Assembly: GCA_964397995.1 (NCBI GenBank)
Contig: CAYNLG010000021.1
Location: forward strand, 1-48,325
From: CAYNLG01 sp964397995
GTDB lineage: Bacteria; Planctomycetota; Phycisphaerae; FEN-1346
Reading direction: 5' to 3'
DNA length: 48,325 bases
Of this stretch, positions 34,083 to 41,963 are shown one piece after another. How positions within the stretch are numbered: position 1 is the first letter of the stretch; the number at the start of each line of letters is the position of its first letter. The notes under the pieces were generated by a model. That model made no database searches. It saw nothing but the letters and a program-made list of their open reading frames with translations, and was not told the DNA's origin. The position numbers and the translations under genes are program-made.

Positions 34083-35279
34083 GTGCCCGAGACGTCCCCG
34101 GCCTCTGCCGCGCCCGAGACGCCCGCGCCCGCGGGCCAGGCCGCGCGCCGCCGCCCGCTGCTGATGAAGCAGCCGATCATGTGGCGGGTGCTGTACGCGT
34201 TGGCGCCGGTGGCGGTCTCGGGGGTATACTTTTTCGGGTGGCGGGTGGTGGCGCTTGTGGCGGTCTGCAACGCCGCCGGGTTCGCGACGGAGTTTCTGAT
34301 GGCCCGGGGTCGGGGGCGGCCGGCGACGGCGGCGTGTTTCGTGACGGGGACGCTGTACGCCCTCAGCCTGCCGCCCACGATGCCGTTCTGGATGGCGGCC
34401 GTGGGGGTAATGGTCGGCATCCTCTTCGGCAAAGAGGTGTTCGGGGGGTTCGGGCGGAACTTCGCGAACCCGGCCATCGTCGGGCGGGCGTTCGTTTACG
34501 TCTGTTTCCCGGTGGCGCTGACCGGCTCGTTCGTCCCGGCGTTCAAGGGCTGGCCGGGGGGCCTGGTGCACTGGAGCTTCACGAGCCTGGAGCGGCTGCC
34601 GGCGTACCTGGCGGAGACGGGCCAGTCGGTCGTGGACGCGGTCTCGGCGGTCTCGCCGATGTGGGCGTTCCGCGATTTCGGCCACGTGCCCGACGCCTGG
34701 CCGCTCGCGACCGGCGCCATCGGCGGCGCGTTCGAGACGGAGTACGGGACGCAGATTCTGGCGGCCGGGAGCATCGGCGAGGGGTGCGCGATTCTGCTCG
34801 TGGCGGCGGGGGTGTACCTGATGGTGACGAAGACGTCGAACTGGCGACTGACGGTGGCGGCGTTGGCGGGGGCGGGGCTGGCGCAGGGGTTGCTCTGGCT
34901 GGGCGGGGCGACCGGCGCCCAGCCGCTCTGGCTCAAGCTTTTGGCGGGGGCGTTCCTCTACGTGGCGGTCTTCATGGTGACCGACCCCGTGTCGGCGCCG
35001 CGGAAGCCGCTCGCGATGTGGGCCTACGGGGGCCTCATCGGTCTGCTGATCGTTCTGATCTCGTGGAAGAGCCAGTTCATCGCGGCGGCGAGCTTCTCCA
35101 TCCTGCTCGGGAACATCTTCAGCCCCCTGCTCGACCGGGGGGCGGCGTGGTGGGAGGCGCGGCGGAAGGCGGGGAAGGCGGCCCCCGAGGGCGGGGGCGG
35201 GGCCAAGGCGGCGGACGCCTCGGCCGGCGCGGCCGCGGGCGTTTCGGGCGGCGGCGCGGCCGCGGGGGGCGCGGGATGA
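34083..35279 (+). CDS. nqrB: Na+-translocating NADH-quinone reductase subunit B (NqrB/RnfD family)
   Basis: 398 residues from the GTG at 34083, which has AAAGGA six bases before; an upstream ATG at 34047 lacks one. Ten or so membrane helices, with NFANPAIVGRAFVYVCFPVA and VFMVTDPVSAPRKPLAMWAY as family blocks. Where relatives carry the SGAT flavinylation motif, this protein reads VDAVSAVSPMW (D185 to W194), with Ser in the position of the FMN-linking Thr. The C-terminal tail is Ala/Gly-rich. It is the first gene of the operon. NqrA, which usually precedes it, is absent. RnfD is the alternative name; NqrF downstream favours Nqr. Confidence 0.88.
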   Translation: MPETSPASAAPETPAPAGQAARRRPLLMKQPIMWRVLYALAPVAVSGVYFFGWRVVALVAVCNAAGFATEFLMARGRGRPATAACFVTGTLYALSLPPTMPFWMAAVGVMVGILFGKEVFGGFGRNFANPAIVGRAFVYVCFPVALTGSFVPAFKGWPGGLVHWSFTSLERLPAYLAETGQSVVDAVSAVSPMWAFRDFGHVPDAWPLATGAIGGAFETEYGTQILAAGSIGEGCAILLVAAGVYLMVTKTSNWRLTVAALAGAGLAQGLLWLGGATGAQPLWLKLLAGAFLYVAVFMVTDPVSAPRKPLAMWAYGGLIGLLIVLISWKSQFIAAASFSILLGNIFSPLLDRGAAWWEARRKAGKAAPEGGGGAKAADASAGAAAGVSGGGAAAGGAG

Positions 35280-36025
35280 GGCTCGACACGCGGCATCCGC
35301 TGTACGTCATCGGGTTCGCCGGGGCGATCAGCGCGGTCTTCACGGCGGGCATCGTCTCGGTCCAGGTGGCCACGGCGGGGCGCATCGCGCGGAACGAGCG
35401 GCTGCGCGAGACGCGGGCGATGGCGCGGCTCTTCGCCCCGGCGTGGGACGTCGGTGACGTGGGCGCGATGGGCGACGCCGAGGTCACGGCCCTGGTACAG
35501 GCCCGCGTCGCGGAGGAGGCCCCGGTCGAGGCGACCGTCGACGGCGAGCGGATCGGCTACCCCGTCTTCCGGGCGTACGCGACGGACGCCCGCGAGGAGG
35601 AGGTGGGCCTGGCGACGCGGATGAGCGGGGCCGGGTTCTGGGACACGATCACGCTGCTCGTGGGCCTGGCGCCGGACCGGGAGACGCTGGTCGGCCTCCA
35701 GGTGCTGGGGCAGCGCGAGACGCCGGGCCTGGGCGGGCGCATCGAGGAGGCGGCGTTCACCGACCAGTTCAGCCGCACCGCCCGCGAGGCCGCCGGCGAG
35801 CCGCCGCTGAAGGCGACGGTGCCGGAGGGCGGCGGGCGGGTGGTCGCGGTCGGCCGGGGCGAGCCCACGGGCCCGCGGGACCCGCGGTACGGGCGGACGG
35901 TGGACGCCATCACGGGGGCGACGCAGACGTCGCTCAAGGTGGAGGCGCTGCTGAACCGGAACCTGCGGGCGCTGCAGGCGGCGCTCGGCGGCGTGGCGGC
36001 GGCACGGAAGGAGGGGGCGCCATGA
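35276..36025 (+). CDS. nqrC: Na+-translocating NADH-quinone reductase subunit C
   Basis: 249 residues, one N-terminal membrane helix (VIGFAGAISAVFTAGIVSVQ) and a periplasmic FMN-binding domain. The covalent flavin motif is D210-A-I-T-G-A-T216, with T216 as the linking Thr. The region GFWDTITLLVGLAPDRETLV and ETPGLGGRI is typical of NqrC/RnfG. The ATG overlaps the nqrB stop (ATGA), and its own stop overlaps nqrD in the same way. Confidence 0.92.
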   Translation: MRLDTRHPLYVIGFAGAISAVFTAGIVSVQVATAGRIARNERLRETRAMARLFAPAWDVGDVGAMGDAEVTALVQARVAEEAPVEATVDGERIGYPVFRAYATDAREEEVGLATRMSGAGFWDTITLLVGLAPDRETLVGLQVLGQRETPGLGGRIEEAAFTDQFSRTAREAAGEPPLKATVPEGGGRVVAVGRGEPTGPRDPRYGRTVDAITGATQTSLKVEALLNRNLRALQAALGGVAAARKEGAP

Positions 36026-36741
36026 CCACGGGCCTGATGGCCGGGGCGGCCCCGACGGCGAAGCGGGCGTTCCTTGTGCAACTCTGGGACGAGAACCCGA
36101 TCTTCCGCCAGGTGCTCGGCATCTGTTCGGCGCTGGCGGTGACGAACCTGATGCTGAACACGCTGCTGATGTGCGTGGGCCTGGTCTGGACGACGACCCT
36201 GTCGAGCCTGACGATCAGCCTCCTGCGCCGGGCCATCCCCCAGCGGGTGCGGATGGTGGTCCAGGTGCTCGTCATCGCGGTGTACGTCATCATGGTGGAC
36301 GTGGCGATGCGGGCGTACTACCCGGAGATTCACCGGGTCATCGGGCCGTACGTCGGGCTGATCATCACCAACTGCATCGTCATGGGCCGCCTGGAGGCCT
36401 TCGCGAGCAAGAACCGGGCCTGGCCGAGCGTGTGGGACGGCTTCGGGGCGGGCCTCGGGTACGCCATCATCCTCATGGGCGTGGCCCTGGTGCGCGAGAC
36501 GATGGGCTTCGGCACGGTCTTCGGCGTGCCCCTGCCGGGGCGGGCGGCGTGGTGGCACAGCTGGACGATCATGGTCATGCCGCCGGGCGCGTTCTTCGTT
36601 CTGGCGGTGGCCGTCTGGGTCGCGCGGGGCTGGGCCCTGAAGCGGGAGGCGGCGGCCGAGGCCACCGCCAAGGCGACCGCCGGCGGCAAGATGCACGGGC
36701 CCCCGCACAGCGAGGATGGCGAGAAGGGAGGCGGCTCATGA
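36022..36741 (+). CDS. nqrD: Na+-translocating NADH-quinone reductase subunit D
   Basis: 239 residues with six membrane helices. NPIFRQVLGICSALAVTNLM (with the helix-1 Cys that helps hold an intramembrane iron centre in this family) and GLIITNCIVMGRLEAFA (second Cys) are the key blocks. A hydrophilic Lys/Gly-rich tail of about 35 residues extends beyond the usual end. Overlaps both neighbours by four bases. Confidence 0.92.
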   Translation: MTTGLMAGAAPTAKRAFLVQLWDENPIFRQVLGICSALAVTNLMLNTLLMCVGLVWTTTLSSLTISLLRRAIPQRVRMVVQVLVIAVYVIMVDVAMRAYYPEIHRVIGPYVGLIITNCIVMGRLEAFASKNRAWPSVWDGFGAGLGYAIILMGVALVRETMGFGTVFGVPLPGRAAWWHSWTIMVMPPGAFFVLAVAVWVARGWALKREAAAEATAKATAGGKMHGPPHSEDGEKGGGS

Positions 36742-37382
36742 CCGGCCCCGACGCGGCCTCCGTCGACACGCTCACCGCCGGAACCCTTTTCATGGTGCTC
36801 CTGTCGGCGGCGCTCACCGACAACATCCTGCTGACACGGTTCCTGGGCCTGTGCCCGTTCCTGTCGATCAGCAAGCAGCTGAAGGCGGCCGCGGGGCTGG
36901 GCCTGGCGGTCACGTTCGTGACGACGTGCACGGCGGGCCTCAACGCCGCCCTCTACCACTACGCCCTGGTGCCCGCGCACGAGGCGTTCGGCGTACCGCT
37001 CGGGCTCCAGTACCTCCTGTTCATCATCGTCATCGCGGCGTTCGTGCAGCTGATGGAGATGGTCATCGAGCGGGTCAGCCTGGGCCTGTACCACGCCCTC
37101 GGCATCTTCCTGCCGCTCATCACGGTCAACTGCGCCATCCTCGGCACCAGCCTGTTCCTGGTGAACCTGGGGCTGGGGGTGGTCGACGGGATCGTCTTCG
37201 GCTTCGGCAGCGGCCTGGGCTGGATGGTCGCCATCCTCGCCATGGCCGGCATCCGCGAGAAGATCGCGGGCGGCAAGGTCCCGGCGGGCCTGGAGGGCCC
37301 CGGCCTGGCCCTCATCATCACCGGCATCATGGCCCTGGCGTTCATCGGCTTCAGCGGCATGGTTCAACTGGGCGCCCGGTAA
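36738..37382 (+). CDS. nqrE: Na+-translocating NADH-quinone reductase subunit E
   Basis: 214 residues, six membrane helices, homologous to NqrD in inverted topology. LTDNILLTRFLGLCPFLSIS carries the first iron-ligand Cys and PLITVNCAILGTSLFLVN the second. The ATG at 36738 overlaps the nqrD stop. The N-terminus has about 15 extra residues relative to most homologues. Confidence 0.93.
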   Translation: MTGPDAASVDTLTAGTLFMVLLSAALTDNILLTRFLGLCPFLSISKQLKAAAGLGLAVTFVTTCTAGLNAALYHYALVPAHEAFGVPLGLQYLLFIIVIAAFVQLMEMVIERVSLGLYHALGIFLPLITVNCAILGTSLFLVNLGLGVVDGIVFGFGSGLGWMVAILAMAGIREKIAGGKVPAGLEGPGLALIITGIMALAFIGFSGMVQLGAR

Positions 37383-37397
37383 GGGGAGGCAGGCGGC

Positions 37398-38501
37398 GTG
37401 GGAACGGTGCTGGCGGCAACGGGCCTCGTGGTCGGCGTCTCGATGACGCTCGCGGCGCTGCTCCTGGTGGCCGAGCGCGTCCTGGTCAACTACGGCCCCT
37501 GCACCCTCGACGTCAACGACGGCGCCCGCACCTTCGAGGTCCAGGGCGGCCAGAGCCTGCTGGCCACCCTCCTCGGCCAGAACATCTTCATCCCGTCGGC
37601 GTGCGGCGGCAAGGGGACGTGCGCCTACTGCAAGGTCAAGGTCCTCGAGGGCGCCGGCCCCGTCAGCCCCACCGAGGAGCCCCTCCTGGACCCCGGCGAC
37701 CTCGAGAACCAGATTCGCATCTCCTGCCAGTGCAAGGTGCGCACCGACATGCGCATCCGCATCCCCGAGCACCTGCTCGCGGTCAGGGAGTACGGCGGCA
37801 CGGTCGAACGCATGCAGGACCTCACGCACGACATCAAGCTCGTGCGGATCGCCCTGGCCGAGGGCGAGACCCTCGACTTCGTCCCCGGCCAGTACATCCA
37901 GCTCATGGCCCCGGCCTACGGCGACAACCCGGAGCCGGTCTACCGGGCGTACTCGATCGCGAGTCCGCCGAGCGACCCGTCGCACCTGGACCTGATCATC
38001 CGCCTGGCGCCGGGCGGCATCTGCACCACGTGGGTCTTCACGGTCCTCGCCGAGGGCGACGAGGTCACCTTCAACGGGCCGTACGGTGAGTTCCGCCTCT
38101 CCGACTCCGGCGCCCCCATGGCCTGGATCGCCGGCGGCTCCGGCATGGCCCCGTTCTGGTCGATCGTGCGGCACATGGACGAGACGGGCCTGGCGCGCCC
38201 GACGCAGTACTTCTTCGGGGCGGTCGCGAAACGGGACCTCTTCCTGCTGGACGAGCTCCGGGCCCTCCAGGAGAAGCACGACTGGTTCCGCTTCATCCCG
38301 GCCCTCTCGGGCCCCGCCCCGGAGGACCCCTGGGAGGGCGAGGCGGGCCTGATTACCGAGGTCGTCGACCGCCACGTCGACGCCGGCACCGACGCCGAGG
38401 GGTACCTGTGCGGGAGCCCGGGGATGATCGACGCGGCCATCAAGGTCCTGGAGGCCAAGGGCCTCGGCGAGGACCGCATCTTCTACGACAAGTTCGCCTG
38501 A
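37398..38501 (+). CDS. nqrF: Na+-translocating NADH-quinone reductase subunit F
   Basis: 367 residues from a GTG with AGGGGAGG upstream. One N-terminal membrane helix, then a 2Fe-2S domain with C69, C75, C78 and C110 (ACGGKGTCAYC...ISCQC), then a ferredoxin reductase-like part with FAD-binding RAYSIASPPSD and NADH-binding GGSGMAPFWSIV, ending in YDKFA. It accepts electrons from NADH, the entry point of the complex. Its presence, and the lack of rnfB and rnfC, marks the operon as Nqr rather than Rnf. Confidence 0.93.
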   Translation: MGTVLAATGLVVGVSMTLAALLLVAERVLVNYGPCTLDVNDGARTFEVQGGQSLLATLLGQNIFIPSACGGKGTCAYCKVKVLEGAGPVSPTEEPLLDPGDLENQIRISCQCKVRTDMRIRIPEHLLAVREYGGTVERMQDLTHDIKLVRIALAEGETLDFVPGQYIQLMAPAYGDNPEPVYRAYSIASPPSDPSHLDLIIRLAPGGICTTWVFTVLAEGDEVTFNGPYGEFRLSDSGAPMAWIAGGSGMAPFWSIVRHMDETGLARPTQYFFGAVAKRDLFLLDELRALQEKHDWFRFIPALSGPAPEDPWEGEAGLITEVVDRHVDAGTDAEGYLCGSPGMIDAAIKVLEAKGLGEDRIFYDKFA

Positions 38502-38520
38502 CGCGGGGCGGAGCGACGCC

Positions 38521-38976
38521 ATGAAACGCACGCCGGACGACGCCCGGGTCCTGGAGCGGATGCGGCCGGGGGTCCTCTCGGGCGAAGGGTTCCTGGGCAC
38601 CGACCCGCGGCCGCTCGCCGACATCCTGGCCGCCGACCAGCGGACCGTCGAGCGCCTGGGGACGACACACGCGGCCATCGCGGACCGGCTGGGCGCGGTG
38701 CTGGAGGCGGCCCGGGCGGGGCTGGGCCGCGAGGTCGAGATCGGCCCGCTCCGCGCGGCCTTCACCGACGCCATGGGCCGCATCCCCAGCCCCTGGCCCG
38801 GCGAGGGGGTCTTCCCGAAGGGCGAGGTCACCGTCACCGACACGCGCACCGGCCGCACCGTCCGGTATACGCCGCTTTCGCTCCACCTGGTGCGGGCACA
38901 CGGGTTCTACGAGGGGCGCGGCTCGCGGTACCGGCTGGAACCGGACCTGGTGGCGCGGATGCTGGACGTGGAGTAG
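38521..38976 (+). CDS. conserved protein of unknown function downstream of nqrF
   Basis: 151 residues, 19 bases after nqrF and probably in the operon. No signal peptide or membrane helix. The N-terminal half is helical (RPLADILAADQRTVERLGTT, HAAIADRLGAVLEAARAGLG). The C-terminal half is beta-rich (GEVTVTDTRTGRTVRYTPLS) and ends in a helix with HLVRAHGFYEGRGSRYRLEP. I do not recognise the family. Position suggests a link to the Nqr complex, but read-through placement is equally possible. Confidence 0.7.
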   Translation: MKRTPDDARVLERMRPGVLSGEGFLGTDPRPLADILAADQRTVERLGTTHAAIADRLGAVLEAARAGLGREVEIGPLRAAFTDAMGRIPSPWPGEGVFPKGEVTVTDTRTGRTVRYTPLSLHLVRAHGFYEGRGSRYRLEPDLVARMLDVE

Positions 38977-39131
38977 CGCGGCAGGCGAGTCTGGCCGGCC
39001 ACGCCCCGCGCGGGGCACGCCCCGGGGTGAAACAGCCCCCCTGCCCCCCGGGTCGGCCGTCGTGGCGGCCGGGCAACGTCCCGACCGGCCCTGCGTCACT
39101 TCGTTACTGCGTTACTTCGTTACCGCGTGCC
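38977..39131 (+). other. convergent intergenic region with palindrome and tandem repeat
   Basis: It holds a perfect 14-base palindrome, GCCCCGCGCGGGGC (39003-39016), and a 16-base tandem repeat in two copies (39098-39113 and 39114-39129, 14 of 16 bases equal, ACTTCGTTAC-containing). No T-run follows the palindrome, so terminator function is uncertain. Confidence 0.45.
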
Positions 39132-40559
39132 TCACCCCGCTTTGCCGCATCCCGGGCAGTGGCCCGTCACCTCGCCGGTCCAGCACGTGGTGCAAAGCTT
39201 CTCGCGCGGCAAGCCGATGGCCGCGACGAGGTCGTCCAGGCGCTGGTACCTCAGCGTCGTCAGGTTGAGGCGCGTCGCGATCCGCTCGACCATCGCCCGG
39301 TACGGCTCCCCGTCCGGGTCGGTGTAGGCCGCGAGGTCCGCCCCGCCGTCGAGTTCTCGGATGGCGCGGCGTGCGGCGAGGTCCATCTCGGACTTCGAGC
39401 GGGAGAAGTTGAGCCACGGGCAGCCGAAGACCAGGGGCGGGCACGCCGCCCGCATGTGCACCTCGCGTGCCCCGCTCTCGTAGAGCCGCTGGATCGTGTC
39501 CCTGAGCTGCGTGCCGCGCACAATCGAGTCCTCGCAGAACAGCATCCGCCGGCCGGCGATCAGCTCGCGGATGGGGATCAGTTTCATGCGGGCGACCAGG
39601 TCGCGGACCCGCTGGTCCTGGGGCATGAAGCTGCGCGGCCAGGTGGGGGTGTACTTGACGAAGGGCCGCTTGAAGGGGACGCCGGCGGCGTGGGCGTAGC
39701 CGAGGCCGTGGGCGGTGCCGCTGTCGGGGATGCCGGCAACGAGGTCGACGTCGACCCGCTCGCGGGCGGCCAGGGCGGCGCCGCAGCGGTAGCGGGCGGC
39801 CTCGACGTTGATGCCCTCGTAGGCCGAGGCGGGGTAGCCGTAGTAGACCCAGAGGAAGGTGCAGATTTGCATCACCTCGCCGGGCGGGGCGAGGGTCTCG
39901 ACGCCCTCGGGCGTCAGGCGAACGATCTCGCCCGGCCCCAGGTCCCGCTCGACCTCGTAGCCGAGGTTCGGCAGGGCGCACGTCTCGACCGTGGCGGCCA
40001 TGGCACCGAGGCGGCGGCCGAGGATGACGGGGGTGCGGCCGAAGCGGTCGCGGGCGGCGATGATGCCGCCTTCGGTCAGCAGCAGGATGGAGGCCGAGCC
40101 CTCGATGGCCTCTTGGGCCGCCCGGATGCCGGCGGCAAAGGAGTCTTCCTGGTTGATGAGGGTGGCGATCAGTTCGGTCGGGTTGATCTCGTTGCCGCCC
40201 AACTCGGCGAAGTGAGCGGTGCGTTTGGCGAAGGCCTCGCGGGCGAGGGCCTCGACGTTGCGGACGGCGCCGACGGTGGCGATGGCATAGCGGCCGAGGT
40301 GGGAGGCCACCAGGAGCGGCTGGTCCTCGTAGTCGCTGATGACGCCGATGCCGGCGGGGCCGTGGAACCGCGGGAGGTCGTCGCCGAACTTGGAGCGGAA
40401 CTGGGCGTTGGTGATGTCGTGGATGACGCGCGTGAAGCCGCCGTCGTCGAGCACCCCCATCCCGCCGCGCACCGTCCCGAGGTGGGAGTGGTAGTCGGTG
40501 CCGTAGAAGAGGTCCTGGATACAGTCGTCGGTACCGGTGACGCCGAAGAAACCGCCCAT
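39132..40559 (-). CDS. PurF-like amidophosphoribosyltransferase without the glutaminase cysteine
   Basis: 475 residues from the ATG at 40559, which has GGGAGG upstream. The N-terminal half is an Ntn-type glutamine amidotransferase fold (YHSHLGTVRGGMGVLDDGGF, then GPAGIGVISDYE), but it begins MGGFFGVTG instead of MCGI, so the nucleophilic Cys is missing. The C-terminal half is a phosphoribosyltransferase with the PRPP loop MLFCEDSIVRGTQL. CTTCWTGEVTGHCPGCG at the end could bind metal or an Fe-S cluster. Bacteroidetes have similar MGGFFG paralogues. It may use free ammonia, partner with another protein, or have a different role. Confidence 0.82.
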   Translation of the reverse strand: MGGFFGVTGTDDCIQDLFYGTDYHSHLGTVRGGMGVLDDGGFTRVIHDITNAQFRSKFGDDLPRFHGPAGIGVISDYEDQPLLVASHLGRYAIATVGAVRNVEALAREAFAKRTAHFAELGGNEINPTELIATLINQEDSFAAGIRAAQEAIEGSASILLLTEGGIIAARDRFGRTPVILGRRLGAMAATVETCALPNLGYEVERDLGPGEIVRLTPEGVETLAPPGEVMQICTFLWVYYGYPASAYEGINVEAARYRCGAALAARERVDVDLVAGIPDSGTAHGLGYAHAAGVPFKRPFVKYTPTWPRSFMPQDQRVRDLVARMKLIPIRELIAGRRMLFCEDSIVRGTQLRDTIQRLYESGAREVHMRAACPPLVFGCPWLNFSRSKSEMDLAARRAIRELDGGADLAAYTDPDGEPYRAMVERIATRLNLTTLRYQRLDDLVAAIGLPREKLCTTCWTGEVTGHCPGCGKAG

Positions 40560-40626
40560 GGAGTCGTGCCTCCCGTGGTAAAGCGCCCGCTCGCGTGTGA
40601 CCGCGCGCCCGGCCGCGGCCAGACGC

Positions 40627-40654
40627 ATCTTAGCAGGCGGTGAGGGGCGTGCAA
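40627..40654 (-). promoter_or_regulatory. promoter of the PurF-like gene
   Basis: Minus-strand TTGCAC (40654-40649), 16 bases, TAAGAT (40632-40627), 67 bases before the ATG. Confidence 0.5.
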
Positions 40655-40718
40655 GCGGCGGCCGGGGCGAATCGGCCTGGCGGCGTCGCCGGTGGGCGCG
40701 ACTGCCGGTTGCGCGGGA

Positions 40719-41951
40719 TCAGAGGCGGAACGCACCGTGGACGGCGCGGGTCGCGCCCTTGCGGATGAGCGTGTCGAAGGCCTCGCGGTAGGCCTCCAGG
40801 GCGAAGGTGTGCGTCAGGTACCGGTCGGCGGGGAACCGGCCCTCGCCCATCAGGGCGTGGACCACCTCGTAGGTATGCACCTCCCGGCCGCGCCACACCT
40901 CCCGGCCGCGCCCGTGCGACCCGACGATGTGGATCTGCTTGTGCGTGACGGGGTCCCAATCGACCCAGCGGGGATGGCCCATGCCGACGAGGACGACGGT
41001 GCCCTGGGGCCGGACGACGCGGAGGGCGTCTTCCACCGTGCCGCGCACCCCGACCGCGTCGTAGACCAGGTCCATGCCGCCGAGGACCAGGGGCTTGCCG
41101 AACGGGGCCCGCACGAGCGGGGCGCCGCGGACGTCGGCCACGCGGTGCATCAGGTCGCGCTCGGCCAGGTCGCGGCCGTCCCAGACAGTGTCGGCGCCGG
41201 CGGCCAGGGCGAGGTCCTTCTGATAGGCGTGACGGGCGGTCGCGAAGAGGCGGCCGTCGAAGCCCTCGGCCCGGAGGAACTCGAGGATGGCCAAGCCCAG
41301 CAGCCCGCCGCCCAGGACGAGCACGTCGCGGTCGCCGTCGGCCGGCATGCGGCGCAGGGCGGCGTGGACGCCGGAGGAGATCGGATCGACGAGGACGGCG
41401 GCCTCGTCCGAGAGGCCCGCCGCGACGGGCACGATCTGCGACGGGTGGGCCACGAACCCGTCCGACCAGCTCCCGCCGACCGTGGCCGAGTACCCCAGGG
41501 CGAAGCCCAGCCGCGGGTCGTCCCGGGCGACGTTCTCGCAGGCGGCGAACTGGCCCGCGCGGCACGAGGGGCATGGGTCCAGGCCGCGCGCGGCACACGC
41601 GATGACCGGGTCGACGTTGACGCGGGTCCCGACGGCGACGCCCGCCGCCTCCGGGCCGACCTCGACGACCTCGCTCACGTTCTCGTGGCCGAGGGTGACC
41701 GGCTCGACAAGCAGGGCGCGGCCAAAGTAGTCGCCGATCGTGTTCAGGCGCACCAAACCCAGGTCCGAGCCGCAGATGCCCCCGAGAATCGGCCGGCACC
41801 GGACCCAGTCCGGCCCGGGGAGCGGCACCTCCGGCAGGTCGCGGAGACGGAGCCCCGAGAGGCCGGACCAGTAGATGCGCGGGCGGACCCGCCCGAGCAG
41901 CTTGCAGGCCAGCCACCGGGCCGTCCTGATTTCGTAGGTGATCGCCCGCAT
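40719..41951 (-). CDS. zinc-dependent alcohol/polyol dehydrogenase (MDR family)
   Basis: 410 residues. GGICGSDLGLV and LGHENVSEVVE give the catalytic zinc ligands; C-x-x-C spacing in CPSCRAGQFAACEN gives the structural zinc site. VLVLGGGLLGLAILEFLRAE is the NAD(P)-binding Rossmann turn. It would oxidise a sugar alcohol, sugar or related secondary alcohol. The N-terminal 35 residues (ARWLACKLLGRVRPRIYWSG) are longer than in most members. It starts 12 bases after the glycoside hydrolase-like gene and is presumably co-transcribed. Confidence 0.87.
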   Translation of the reverse strand: MRAITYEIRTARWLACKLLGRVRPRIYWSGLSGLRLRDLPEVPLPGPDWVRCRPILGGICGSDLGLVRLNTIGDYFGRALLVEPVTLGHENVSEVVEVGPEAAGVAVGTRVNVDPVIACAARGLDPCPSCRAGQFAACENVARDDPRLGFALGYSATVGGSWSDGFVAHPSQIVPVAAGLSDEAAVLVDPISSGVHAALRRMPADGDRDVLVLGGGLLGLAILEFLRAEGFDGRLFATARHAYQKDLALAAGADTVWDGRDLAERDLMHRVADVRGAPLVRAPFGKPLVLGGMDLVYDAVGVRGTVEDALRVVRPQGTVVLVGMGHPRWVDWDPVTHKQIHIVGSHGRGREVWRGREVHTYEVVHALMGEGRFPADRYLTHTFALEAYREAFDTLIRKGATRAVHGAFRL

Positions 41952-41963
41952 CGCGTTCTCGGC

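Noticed and set aside
33305..34477. A 390-codon minus-strand frame rich in Pro, Arg and Thr
   Set aside because: It is out of phase with murQ and antisense to nqrB; the composition is that of a GC-rich shadow.
34083..38501. Reading the operon as an Rnf complex
   Set aside because: rnfB and rnfC are absent and the last subunit is a clear NqrF with 2Fe-2S, FAD and NADH sites.
36330..38858. An 842-codon open frame on the minus strand
   Set aside because: It is antisense to nqrD, nqrE and nqrF and has His/Arg/Gln-rich low-complexity composition.
39003..39016. GC palindrome as a terminator between the nqr unit and the PurF-like gene
   Set aside because: No T-run follows on either strand, so it is listed only as a palindrome.
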